From contig NC_087254.1 of assembly GCF_037042905.1 (NCBI RefSeq), positions 16,043,103 through 16,107,102 on the forward strand: a stretch of 64,000 nucleotides of DNA. Direction: 5' to 3'. How positions within the stretch are numbered: position 1 is the stretch's first letter; each line of letters begins with the position of its first letter. Position numbers and translations under genes: made by a program. This document shows positions 46,271-56,960 of the stretch, piece after piece. The stretch is from Lytechinus pictus. Taxonomy: Eukaryota > Echinodermata > Echinoidea > Temnopleuroida > Toxopneustidae. Below the pieces are notes generated by a model, which saw nothing but the letters and a program-made list of their open reading frames with translations, was not told the DNA's origin and searched no databases.

Positions 46271-46696
46271 ACATGTCAAGCTCCTTCTCCTTGTCTATAA
46301 AATCATCCATGGTCTCGCCCCATCGGACCTTCAAAATCTTATCTCTCTCTGTCACTCATCCTCTGCAACTCAACGTCTCCGATCTTCTTCTACTGCTCAC
46401 CTTCGACTATCTCTAGGACCCCGCACTTTTACCCGTTATGGCGATCGTGCTTTTTCTGCTCTTGCCCCTAAACTCTGGAACAATCTCCCCATCTCCATCC
46501 GTAATGCATCCACTGTCGGATCTTTCAAAACACTCCTCAAATCTTACCTCATTAAGCAGTCCTCTTAATTCCATATCCTGTTCTCTTTCACTGTATTTTG
46601 CTACCTCTTTTTTCTCTTTCCAATGCGCTTAGAAACTGTTGTATTAAGCGCTATATAAATGTTAATTATTATTATTATTATTATTATTTATTATGT
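46271..46696 (+). mobile_element. 3' end of a CR1/L2-type non-LTR retrotransposon
   Basis: A coding tail, then a short 3' UTR, then GCGCTTAGAAACTGTTG, TATTAAGCGCTATATAAATG and an (ATT)n tail. 5'-truncated, as usual for LINE insertions. Inserted in a GTCTCGCC element. Confidence 0.82.
46275..46568 (+). pseudogene. C-terminal fragment of LINE reverse transcriptase ORF
   Basis: HVKLLLLVYKIIHGLAPSDL, then about 20 residues, RLSLGPRTFTRYGDRAFSAL, APKLWNNLPISIRNAST, FKTLLKSYL and a stop. The YGxRAFSxxAPxLWNxLPxxIR signature marks the last part of CR1/L2/Rex1-type ORF2, after the polymerase domain. Only about 98 codons remain, so no activity is possible. Confidence 0.85.
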
Positions 46697-46770
46697 ATAG
46701 GCGCCGCTTCTCCGACGGCGACGGCGGTCGCGGCGTCGTCAACATTGAAATCTTTACCAAGGTTATATGA

Positions 46771-49126
46771 AATTTTGCACCTATATCTACGATTTCCAGA
46801 TTGGCAAATTATAGCTAATTTGCTAATTTGGAAAATGTAGATGAGGGTGTAAAATTTAGCATAAAAATTCATCAAGTCGTAGTTCGAAACAATGATATAA
46901 TATCAAACACATTTGGAACAATATTTTTATGAGTTTAATGTGTACATGTATATTGGATTTATTTTTGGTAAAATAGAATCTATAATAGGCAAACGTATTA
47001 GAGATGTAGTTCGTCTTTGACGTCACAATTTTGAGCTATACATGTAAATAACCCCGTGAAAATGGCGATATCCATCCAGAGACTTCGAACCTGAAGAAGC
47101 CCAACCTTGAAGACATGCATGTTTGAAGACGTTGTACTCCATACCGGGAAATCGGATTGGAGTATAAGTGGATTCATTCTGATTATCCTGTATTTTCAAT
47201 TATATTATGTGGTATTGGAATTGGGTTTCATTTTCTTTAATATTCAGAAAATAATATCATATTTCACCCTTTTCTCTCTTTTTTTCTTGGTCGTAAAAAA
47301 TTGGGGGAGAGGGCAAGCGCCCCAAGCCCCCCCCCCCCCCCATATTTCACAGCTTAGTAGTGCTTTTGCCGGATCTATTAAAACATACAGGTATTTTTTT
47401 TAAACAAGTCGATCTCAACTAAATCAAAATATTATAAATAGATTTCTTTACTTGAGTGTATGTAGAATTTTTTTACTGCTCCGCACTTCAAGCAAACATG
47501 ATATGCATAATTAAGAAATATTTTAAAAAAGAAAGAAAGAGGAGATACAGTAATGTGATTGATACAAGCTTTTCCAATACGCTATTTACAAATTTTGCAT
47601 CATAAAATTTTAGTAAAGACAATCAAAATGGTAGCAATTAGTGGAAGATTCTATTTAAAAAGTTACCGATTGTAAAAACGTAGTCCGTCTTCTCCTTAAA
47701 AAGAAAAAGTAAAAAAGATTTTTAAAAAACCCTCTAAGCCCTCCAAAGGCCTTTTATTGAGGCAAATAATTTCAAAATATATACAAGCAAAAATGATTAC
47801 AAAATAATTAAATGAAGTCAAACAATAACAATACTTCATATTTCTCTCAAGTAGATAAAGAATGAAATGACATCCATTTAGTATTAAATTTGTTAAACAA
47901 GCCCGATGTAGAACTAATATATATAAGTATAAAAAGTAATTGATTTATTCATTATCAATCTTCCAACAGGATGCCCAGTCATCATAAAACTTGCTCTCCC
48001 TTGGGGTCGTGCATATAAATAAAAAGAAATGTATCTCACAATACAAAGTAAATTTAACATGAGAATATATATATACATGTATATACATACATAGAAAATA
48101 ATAGTTTAGTCAGATATAAACAATACTATAATAACCTAAATTTTCATTATACATAAGAAAATATACATTCATAGAACATAATTGATGTTGAACATCAGAG
48201 ATATTTAAATTTTGAAAATTAAGCTGCAGCTGGACTTAAAGGTTATCTTTTTGAGTAAGGTTTCAGATTTACAACAGTCCTCATTATGTCCATTTTCAGG
48301 TGTGAATAGAAAAAAAGTTGCGTTTGCATTAACTTTTTATTACATATTCGCGCTCGGATTAATTATTATTTTATTTCATTTTGCATTTCAACAAAGAGCA
48401 AGTTACAAGCACGTGAATGAGTAGGCTACAAAGAGGGAAGAAATTGTCTGATCAGATACCCATTGTGTTTATAATTGTTAAAAGTGCATAAAATGTTCAG
48501 TTTTCAGGTCAGAAAAAAAAATCGGCTCGCGCTGCGCGCCCGCATTAGTTATACGTTTTCTGTTCATGGTTATTGCCTTGAGCTCGCACTTCTCTCTTGT
48601 GGGGGTGCTAAAACGTGCTTAATATGTTCGCGCTGCTTGGCATGATATACTTAGTACTTAGGTCTCATGAGATACTTTATCTTGTTTGTAACAATAAAGA
48701 TAAGATAAAACTTCACTCTTTAGTTAAAACTAACCCTTCTAAAAATTTAACAACGAAAATCAGATTTTGGCGGCCGATCGTGGAAATTGTAAATGAAATT
48801 ATTTCCACCCCCTCGATCTATTGATGAGATAAGCTGGTTGTCGGTAATCAGTGCCGATATTAGTCGGTAATCAATGGCTTCCACACTTACTGGAAAAGGG
48901 TATAGCTACACCCCTGCATGGGTGACAGAATTCTTCTACTCCGTCGTCCTTCCTAAAACTTATTTTCGGCTCAGATTATCCACCAATTTGGTTGAAATTC
49001 CCTTAAATGCCTTCTGATCATTGGAAAGTGTTAAACATCTTTGAAGTGGATTACAAGAGGAAATTAAATACGAAGTGATGTGCATTACCCCAAGTGATCG
49101 AGGTAGGAACAATATCCCCTTTTCCC
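46771..49126. other. Intergenic DNA, no gene
   Basis: AT-rich. C-runs at about 47326-47341; a decayed GCTCGCGCTGCGCGCCCGCAT motif near 48525. No poly(A) signal for the minus-strand P450 was convincing in 48600-49126. Confidence 0.4.
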
Positions 49127-50672
49127 CTACCTGGATTCAATGTGTATGTTAAAATTCTTAGGGTTTAGAATGATACCGAACTTGAAATCAAGGTTCATTT
49201 CGTTCCCGTCCAGGCAACTGAACCTTAGTTGATGAAGGAGTGTAGTGAAGTAAATAAAAAGATTGATTCTCGCCAAACCAGAACCTACACACTGTCTCCG
49301 ACCGAAGCCAAAGACTGGCAAGAGTTTCTTCTTCTTCTCATCCAGCAACCCATCCTCAGTTAGGAAGCGACGAGGGTTGAACTCTTCAGGTTGTTCCCAG
49401 ACCTCAGGATCAAAACTTGCGGAGTAAATGTTGACGAAAACTACCATGTCCTTGGGAACAAAGTATCCATCAAGAACAGTATCCTTTGTTGTGCTGTGAG
49501 GAATGCCGAAAGGACTGACTGTTGAGAAGCGCAGAATTTCTAAAAGACAGGACTGTGTCAGTGGTAGCTGGTTCCTGTCGTTCCATGCTGGTGAACGACC
49601 ACGACCAACTACTCGATCGATCTCGCTTTGGACGTCAGATTGAACTTCTGGAAACAAAGCCATATAAACCATGACCCACTCTATGACCGAAGCGGTTGTT
49701 CCGAATCCCGCTCCATAAAAGTCAAATGCATTTTGAAGAACTGTTCGTCCCGTCACACTCAAGCGAAACTCGATCGTCCTCATCATAATCGACATCAATG
49801 ACTTCGTCCATGAGAATCTGTGCGGAATCTCGAACATACAGTTCATGTTGCTCATCTATGAATCCCCGTATGCCTTTGTTGAAGCTATCTTGAAACTTCA
49901 AAAATCCCGATGCTGAATCAAAAAGTAAATATCGAAGCCAAGGAAGATAGTCCACTACGTTTCCATTTCCGATACTCTTACTCAAATCGTCAAAAAGCTT
50001 GATAAACTCGATACATTGTTTGTCGTCGTAGGATGCTCGCTTCTGAAACATAAACCCAAACATGAGGTTACTCGCAGACAAACGGATGAGATAAGGTATG
50101 TCCTCGCATTTGTCATATTTGTGATCTTTCAGATGCGCAGCCAGCTGCTCAGCTTCACTTCGCGCAATTTTTTCAACGTACTGGACCTGACTGCCTGCAG
50201 TAAAATGGCGGAGAGATGTCTCGGTTATCTTTCGATGAAGTTTCCATTCTTCGCTGTATTGACTAAAGCTTAGGCTCGGCCCATAAATGTTACCGTCGTT
50301 GATAGCTTTTAGAGTGAACAGGGCAGGGCGATCTGCAAATACAAGGGCTTGATTTACGAATGCATTCTGAATAGCCTTTAGTCCGTTCAAAACCAGTACC
50401 GGTCGGCTACCCATCTGAATCTTGAAAATGTTTCCGTAGACTTTAGCAAGCTTAATCAGTGATAGATGTGGACTGTTCTTGTCCAAGGAGAACATGTTTC
50501 CAAACACTGGAATCCCCCATGGACCAGGAAGTGGACGCCCTCCAGATCTAGCCACCCTCTCGCTCTCTAGTTTTGTATTGATCCAACAACGAGTAATGAG
50601 AAATGAAGCTGCGATCACTAAAATAACAGTAATGTTAGAAGCTGCAACAGCGAGGAGATCAGTTACTATCAT
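49127..50672 (-). CDS. Cytochrome P450, clan-2-like, intronless, with a one-base frameshift
   Basis: A haem-thiolate monooxygenase of the endoplasmic reticulum; the substrate is unknown. Start ATG at 50672-50670. Residues 1-316 run in one frame: a hydrophobic anchor (about 4-28), PLPGPWGIPVFGN (47-59), FADRPALF, and WKLHR, the C-helix WxxxR (143-147). From about 49,750-49,785 the second frame carries FYGAGFGTTASV (I helix, with Gly where Asp/Glu is usual), EILR (K-helix ExxR), EEFNPRRF (PERF region) and FGFGRRQCVGSG (haem loop with the ligand Cys), ending at 49127. The span is 1,546 bases, three times 515 plus one, so one extra base explains the shift. Total length of about 514 residues is normal. 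Similar animal CYP1/2/17-type genes usually have several introns; this has none. Either a young pseudogene or a sequence error in a working gene. Confidence 0.85.
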
Positions 50673-50999
50673 GATGACAGATTAATTCAGATTTACGCAG
50701 GCATATAATACTCGTTACTTGCTATATTATAGCTTTCCACGGTTATACATGAAGTCACTTGTAATGCCTTTGCCGTTGAACTTGTAAAGTTTACATTGTT
50801 GTTTCCCTGTATTGTGACACTCGTTCGAACGCGGCGAGGTTATGACCTTGACTGGCTTTATTATACCCATGCCTCCCGCAAAGATGCAATAATATTTATG
50901 GTGGACGGGTAATTGCAAAAAGGGGGAGAAGAAAAAGAAGAAAGAAATGAGAGGAGGTACATTATAACAGCTAGTAAACCTGCCAGAGGGATTTTTTTT
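50673..50999 (-). other. Upstream flank of the P450
   Basis: On the minus strand TATAATATAG-like words lie 40-65 bases before the ATG, a possible but unproven TATA region. No repeat recognised. Confidence 0.35.
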
Positions 51000-51770
51000 A
51001 TAGTTTGGACGGCAATTTTATATGCTTGCTAATGCTTGGCATATCCCAGCTAAAAGTCTTGCAAAATACCCAGGAATAGCGTATGTCCGCATGCCAATCG
51101 CACTTTTGCGGGAAGGTGTCATTTTAGCGTGAAATGTGAAAGAATGTCGAAAATCACGAATTTTGATATTTTGACGGAATATTTTAAAGCTTTTGATTAT
51201 CTTGATATGCGATTCTCTTTTTATTTGGAGTTTCAAATTATATGTTTCATTAAATATGCATTTCAAATTTTAATATTACACACACATATATGGCACAGTG
51301 AAACATTAAACCGCGACTTCCTCAAAATAAAGGTATGTGAAACTATCAATAGTTTGAAGAATATTTTTTACAACTTCAATTCTTCGATTTGAATTCGTTT
51401 ATCCATCGAATGTATAGAAAATGTCCTATTACCACAAATATTAAAAGAATTTTAAGTAAAATGGAAGATATCTCATTTTATGGTATCCGAAAAGAGACAA
51501 TGTGCATTTTACCATGTGCGCATTTTGAAAGAAAAATTGAAAACACCGTACATTATGTACATAATTACATGTATAAGTACATACTAAAACAAGTTTTTAT
51601 ACTTTGGATAGCAATATTTGTCAATTCTTGGCATCCCAGCTTAAAGTCTTGCGGAAATACTTCGAAATAACGTACAGGCAGATGTCAGGCGCACTTTTGC
51701 ATGAAAGCCTCATTTTAGCGTAAATTCTGAAAGAATGTCGAAAATCACGCATTTTGATATTTTGACGTTT
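51000..51770. repeat. About 175-bp direct repeats (51000-51177 and 51596-51770)
   Basis: Both copies contain TTGGCAT..CCCAGCT.AAAGTCTTGC, then TCATTTTAGCGT, then GAAAGAATGTCGAAAATCACG and TTTTGATATTTTGACG. Spaced by about 595 bp; the middle is AT-rich and non-coding. Could be a segmental duplication or the direct ends of an element. Confidence 0.8.
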
Positions 51771-52339
51771 TGTTTTTCCCGGTGTTTTTTCCCTAAATGT
51801 ATGTAGAGTATGGTCTGTCTATGAATGTACATATGTAGCTCCATCATCCTTTTGATAGTGTCTGTCACACAGGGGGTGGAGCTGCTCTGACCTTAACCTT
51901 CAAGAAAACAATTGCTCGTGCATATATACAATGTCACAAGTTTTTCATTCTTAAACGTGCACAGATGGCAGGATACTCAGACAATACCAGCACTTCATTT
52001 CTTAACAGTAAAAGCTCAATGATTATCAAAAATCCCATCACTGCTTATACATGTATATTTTCCTTTCTCTTTTTGTATAATAGTCTTGTAGAAATTTTCA
52101 CGTACCTGGAAAAGTAAAAGCGTTTTTTGTTGATTTTTTTTTGGGGGGGTGTTCTAGATGGGTATTGAAGTAAATTCAGCTTGGTTGCCACCTTGGCAAC
52201 CTTTAGCACTTTTTAAATTAGCCTAATAAGCATAATCATCTAATTAGCATGTATACAACATATGATATGATACTAATGTCTAATCTTAAACCAGAAAGAC
52301 TGAAAACATAAAGAAGACCATTTTCTAAGGGTTCATTCT
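51771..52339. other. Intergenic DNA, nothing recognised
   Basis: No gene or defined repeat seen; a GTTGCCACCTTGGCAACC palindrome lies near 52183. Confidence 0.4.
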
Positions 52340-52425
52340 AGCTTAGCCGGGTAATATAGGAGCGCCTTGAGCACCTAACAAGGTGGATATGTGCGCAATA
52401 TAAATACCCTATATTATTATTATGT
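52340..52425 (+). mobile_element. Retroposon 3' tail (GCGCCTTGAGCAC..ATATAAATACCC)
   Basis: GAGCGCCTTGAGCACC, a short spacer, TGTGCGCAATATAAATACCC and TATTATTATTAT. The layout is like the LINE/SINE tails at 46625 and 19573, with a different sequence; probably a retroposon end cut at the 5' side. Confidence 0.55.
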
Positions 52426-52613
52426 GACCCCGAATCCATTCATGCAACTAGTTTTTACTTTTAAGTAATGTAATCATCATAATATAATTAATATAATGAG
52501 CTAATTAGCAAACGTATTTGTGAATGTCTATCCAGCAAACCCCAAACCATTAATAATATACAGCCCTTTTAGGGTTTTCAATGACAAGGAATTCTTTTAT
52601 ATGTGACACTACA

Positions 52614-53045
52614 CTTCGTAATTCCGAAGGTTCGTAATTCCGAAACACGTAAATTGCCTATACCTCGATGTTCGTTAATCCGAAAACGAAAAAAGGTTCG
52701 TTAATCCGAACATTTGTGGCGTTATTCCGAAGGTTCGATAATCCAAAAACGGAATAAGGTTCGTTGTTCCGAAGGTTCGATAATCCGAAAACGAAATAAG
52801 GTTCGTTGTTCCGAAGGTTCGTTAATCCGAAAACGAAATAAGGTTCGTTGTTCCAAAGGTTCGTTAATCCGAAAACGAAATAAGGTTCGTTGTTCCAAAG
52901 GTTCGTTAATCCGAAAACGAAATAAGGTTCGATGTTCCGAAGGTTCGTTAATCCGAAAACGAAATAAGGTTCGTTGTTCCGAAGGTTCGTTAATCTGAAA
53001 ACGAAATAAGATTCTTATTCCGAAGGTTCGTTAATCCGAAAAATG
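52614..53045 (+). repeat. 42-bp minisatellite of TTCG/CGAA words, left array
   Basis: The unit AAGGTTCGTTGTTCCGAAGG plus TTCGTTAATCCGAAAACGAAAT (42 bp in all) repeats about six times between about 52740 and 53010, with decayed units on both sides. The period is a multiple of three, so it is open in one frame as a 14-residue repeat; not a gene. Confidence 0.93.
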
Positions 53046-53125
53046 AATACCGAGAAAGCAGAGGAAGGGCAAGTGTGGTGGTGGGGGGAGAAACACCGTT
53101 GCTGTTCAATTGTTTTGAGGATGTG

Positions 53126-54610
53126 AAGGCAAGGGCGGCCGAACGAATTTTCGTTTGGGGGCAAAGCCAAAAATGACACTCGTATGGGCACTTTGGTGAT
53201 ATTTTCACCATGAGATTATCATCTGCGTGAAGGCATTATGTGTTTTATAGTAATTAAGTAGAGAAATGCCTTTTGAAGTGACTTCTGATGATGGAAAGAT
53301 GTATATTTAGGCTTTATTTTTCGTGAGAGAGTATAATGAGCGACCGGTTAAAAAAAATCAAAGCTGAAGTTGTAAAACTCGTTTCTGAGGTCAATTACTG
53401 TTAAAATGGCATTTTGCGAGGAGTTGCGAGCATGAATCACAAGTTCAAACTTTAGGGCGTTTCAATAAGAAATGAAAATTAAAAAAATTTCGAGCAGGTT
53501 TCTGCTATCATTAAAAAGATGTGCATCTAACCATGGACCCTAGGGTCCATGATCTAACTAAAGAATTAACACGAGCGCAAAGCGCGAGCTTAAATATACT
53601 GACCAGAAAAGGAACCTGTTAACTGCATTTAGTGACCTCTTTAGGATACATAATTATTTCACCTATCGAATAATGCGAGTGCGAAGCGCGAGCTGAAAAA
53701 TTGTAAAATTCCAGCCTGAAAATTAATCTAAAATGTATACTTTAAAAAGAGTATTTATTTTGAAAAAAGGGAATTGCACATTTTGTAAGAATAGCATTTC
53801 CTTGTTATTTCTTTTGGGGATGGAAGTGCCCCCTGCCCCCCCTGGCGGATCCAACTTTCGCCAATAGGGGGGGGGCGAAATTTTTTCACCCATAATTTCC
53901 CCGATCGGCAGCTCAAAGTTGATTTTTTTTTCTTTGAAAGGGTAGTCCTAACAGTCAATAATTAACTTAATTCTTATAAAATAAAGTAAATATGTAATAA
54001 TATCATAAGCCCTTTTCAAATAATGCGAGCGCGGAGCGCGAGTTATAATGTTTTGCTTAATATGATGGGCAATATGTTTGTGATCTTCAAAACAAGATGT
54101 CTATGTAACTAGATAACAACTGCGAGCAAGAAGCGCGAGCAGAAATTTTTAATATAAACTCTGACCTGATCTAAAAGGGACATGTTAAGGACTTTTTGCA
54201 GTTAGTTATGAAGACGATACATGTTTCAACCAGGGGCGGCGGAGTGAATTTTCCTTGGGGGGGCAAAACCAAAAAAGGTGCACTTATATGCCTAAACTGG
54301 CATTTTGGTGCAAACGGATATTTTCACCATGAGATTATCATCTGTGTAAAGAAGTTGTGTGTTTTAGTAATTAAACTGAGCAAAGTTTTCTTTAATTGAT
54401 TTCTGATTGATAAGATAATTATATATTAAGGTTTTATTTTTCACTAGCAAGCGTAGCTAGCAAGCGGTTTGGAAAAAAATTCAAATCTGAAGTTGTAAAA
54501 CTCGCTTTTTGATCAATTATGGACCTTATTACTGTTTAAAAAAAAGGGCATCCTTGTGAGATGTTGCGAGCGAATTACGAGCTCAAACTTTTGGAAATTT
54601 CATGTAGGCC
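53126..54610 (+). repeat. Direct duplication with a 1.1-kb period
   Basis: The block at 53126-53470 (GGGCGGCCGAACGAATTTTC, TTCACCATGAGATTATCATC, CTGAAGTTGTAAAACTCG, GAGTTGCGAGC) recurs at 54224-54600 in the same order and strand. The matching part is about 350-380 bp, starts 1,098 bp apart. Confidence 0.8.
53573..54140 (+). repeat. GCGCGAGC-family repeats, plus orientation
   Basis: GAGCGCAAAGCGCGAGCT and variants near 53573, 53676, 54025 and 54121. At 53820-53925 they are broken by a GGCGGATCCAACTTTCGCC..CGATCGGCAGCTC segment found inverted at 58107-58180. Confidence 0.8.
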
Positions 54611-54617
54611 TAAAAAG

Positions 54618-54917
54618 ACATAATAATAATAATATTGGTATTATTTACCCAGGGAAGCCACTTCAGTTCAGAAAACTGTTCTCCCAGCGGGCCCTGCTAT
54701 TATTATTATCCCGGCTTTAGCTGGGCTGCCTATAGGCGCCCAAAGGAAGGCAGTTAATGAATTTCTTCCTACCGGGTACCCGTTCACCTCACCTGGGTTG
54801 AGTGCAGCACAGTGTGGATAAATTTCTTGCTGAAGGAAATTACGCCATGGCTGGGATGCGAACCTACGACCCTCTGTCTCATAGTCAGAAGACTAATCCA
54901 CTGGGCCACAACGCCCC
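54618..54917 (-). mobile_element. tRNA-derived SINE (full-length-like)
   Basis: Minus strand from 54917: GGGGCGTTGTGGCCCAGTGG (A box TGGCCCAGTGG) and GGTTCGCATCC (B box, one change), the shared body with GGTGAGGTGAACGGGTACCC, then AGCAGGGCCCGCTGGGAGAA, CTTCCCTGGGTAAATAATAC and an (ATT)n tail. The head equals that of 19573-19984 but the tail differs. Confidence 0.87.
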
Positions 54918-55404
54918 ACATAAAAAGTAAACATTGCGAGCATTTTTTGTAATCATGAAAAAAGGATTAACATTGTTAACACTAGGCGTAACGATCAATA
55001 AAATTTTATTAACATTTATATTCTTTATTACCCTTTTTATTATGATCATCGTTTGGATTATTATGTTCATCATTAGTATTATTTTTATTTTTATTACCAG
55101 CAGAAGCTCTTATTAAAAATGACAACCCCTCCAATACAAATCCTATTATCTGGAGGTTACTCGCACGCGACCAACACACTTAATCCTTTGCATCCTTAAA
55201 CCATTTGCTTAGGCAGCAATTGCTCGGATAAAATCGAAATTAAGCCTATGCTTGATCCGGGCGCCAATTCTTAATGCAATACATGCTTTGGCCACAACAC
55301 AAACATGTATCATCGTTCGTTATTACTGTTATTGCATAATATCCTGTTATCTTGTAAGGACAATACTGTTCTTGTTACCAAAATGAATTAATTTCATTTT
55401 CGGA
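54918..55404. other. AT-rich interior of the inverted-array element
   Basis: No gene recognised; ATT/ATA-rich near 54990-55110. Confidence 0.35.
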
Positions 55405-55630
55405 AATACGAACCTTATTAAATTTTCGGATTAACGAACCTTATTTCGTTTTCGGACTAACGAACCTTCGGATTAACGAACCTTATTTCGTTTTCGGAAT
55501 AACAAACCTTCGGAATTACGAACATCATTTCGTTTTCGGACTAACGAACCATCAAAATTACGAACCTTCGGAATAACAAACCTTCGGAATATCCGAACCT
55601 TCGGAATAACGAAGCTTAGGAATTACGAAT
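55405..55630 (-). repeat. 42-bp minisatellite of TTCG/CGAA words, right array
   Basis: TTTTCGGATTAACGAACCTT, ATTTCGTTTTCGGACTAACG and decayed forms; the reverse complement of the left array unit at 52614-53045. Confidence 0.9.
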
Positions 55631-55859
55631 GTATGCGGTATATTTATACATTCACAAATAGTAATGATAATACCAACATGCTTATATAGCGCATACCCTA
55701 CTAAAAATAGTAGGGGGGGACACAATATCAAATGTCCCCCCTACTATTTTTGGTATTTTATGATGATAAGAAATACATCATTCTAAATCGAAATAAAAAA
55801 TGTATTTGGGACGAGATGACCTTACTTTTGGGATGATAACCTTTTTGTTTTGCTTGTCA

Positions 55860-56960
55860 AATTTTCCCGCCCCTTGTGCCCGTAGGCGGACCAGGGGACC
55901 GAGGCCCCCCTCCCTCTTGGCGGAGCAAAAAAGAAAAAAGGGAAAGAAAGAAGGAATAAAGGAGGGAAAAGAGAGGACAAAAGAAGAGAAGGACGACGAG
56001 TGCATAAAACAAGATGAGAGGAAGACTTGGAAAATAAAAAGAATCTTTCGTACCACTATATAAAATTTTCGCTCGCGCTTCGCGCTCGCATTGCCTGTTA
56101 GGTGATTTACATATCTTGTTCAATATGGAGCTCGAATGTCAAGTTTGGAAGTCAATATACAAAACATATTTCACCTCGGAAATCGAACTTTCATTATTTT
56201 GTGTGATTTACAAATTGATTTTTTTTTAAGTACTCTGTAAAAATGTCAGTTTTATGGTCTAAATATTAACATTTGCTGCTTGCACTGCGCGCTCGCAAAT
56301 TTTGATTCATCAGGTACCTATTATTTTAGTGTATTTCATAAAGTTTTCAAAATATCTCTTTTCAGGTCTGATTGTTAAGACGTATCAGCTAGCGCGCTGC
56401 ACGCTCGCATTTTGATTGGCGAGTTATATATGTTTCAATATTGATTATACAACAAACTACTAAAAATCCCATTTTCATGACAGTTTATCAAAAATTTTAG
56501 CTTGCGATTTGCGCTCGCATTAATGGTTAAAAATATATTAACTGATGCATCCTATTCATAATTACAAAAGTGAAATGTCCAGTTTTTATGCCATAATATC
56601 AGATTTCGCGCCCTCATTAGGCATTAATAAATATGATATTAATTCAATAATCAAATTGTCCCTTTTGTTTCATCTCGCTTAGCAAGAGGAATAGGAAGAT
56701 AGTCATCATTTTCATATGATGACATGTCGTAAGGATGTCCCGGTCCTATGTCAAAACTCAGAGTAATAATAATAAAAATATCAGCTCTTTTTTAAGTGCG
56801 ATCCATATCCACCTAACAATTTTTTTACAAAGTGCTTGAAATATAAAGCTGAAATTAACTCTTTTTTCAGATCTTAATATCAAAGTTTCATGATTTTCAT
56901 GATTAAAGATGTATTTAGAATGCCTAAATTCTAGGTCTAAATATGAAACATGCGCGCGCA
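55860..56960. repeat. GTAGGCGGA(C/T)CAGG repeat with polypurine tract (copy 1)
   Basis: GTAGGCGGACCAGGGGACCG, a purine-rich stretch (AAGAAAGAAGGAATAAAGG) and GAGAGGAAGACTTGGAAAAT at 55880-56040, and GCGATCCATATCCACCTAAC with AAGTGCTTGAAATATAAAGC at 56799-56860. The same blocks, in the same order but contiguous, occur at 62883-63120. Confidence 0.75.

Larger units (their letters stand above)
46244..46770 (+). mobile_element. GTCTCGCC element split by a LINE fragment
   Basis: A mutated copy of the start hairpin (GTATCGCATGC..GAACGAGACTA) ends at 46271, and TAGGCGCCGCTTCTCCGACGG resumes at about 46697, followed by TCAACATTGAAATCTTTACC. The break is within a sequence that is continuous at 35226 and 42033. 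Confidence 0.78.
52614..55630. mobile_element. 3-kb element bounded by inverted TTCG/CGAA arrays
   Basis: ACTTCGTAATTCCGAAGG starts the left array; the reverse complement of the right end reads ATTCGTAATTCCTAAGCTTC, and the right array has the same unit on the other strand. The ends of the two arrays are thus inverted terminal repeats about 3.0 kb apart. No transposase is recognised inside. Confidence 0.55.

Noticed and set aside
46242..46568. Working reverse transcriptase gene
   Set aside because: Only the last about 98 codons of a LINE ORF2 remain, without the catalytic domain.
52714..52998. 94-codon protein of 14-residue repeats, or a CRISPR-like array
   Set aside because: It is a 42-bp satellite whose period happens to be divisible by three; there are no unique spacers and the DNA is animal.
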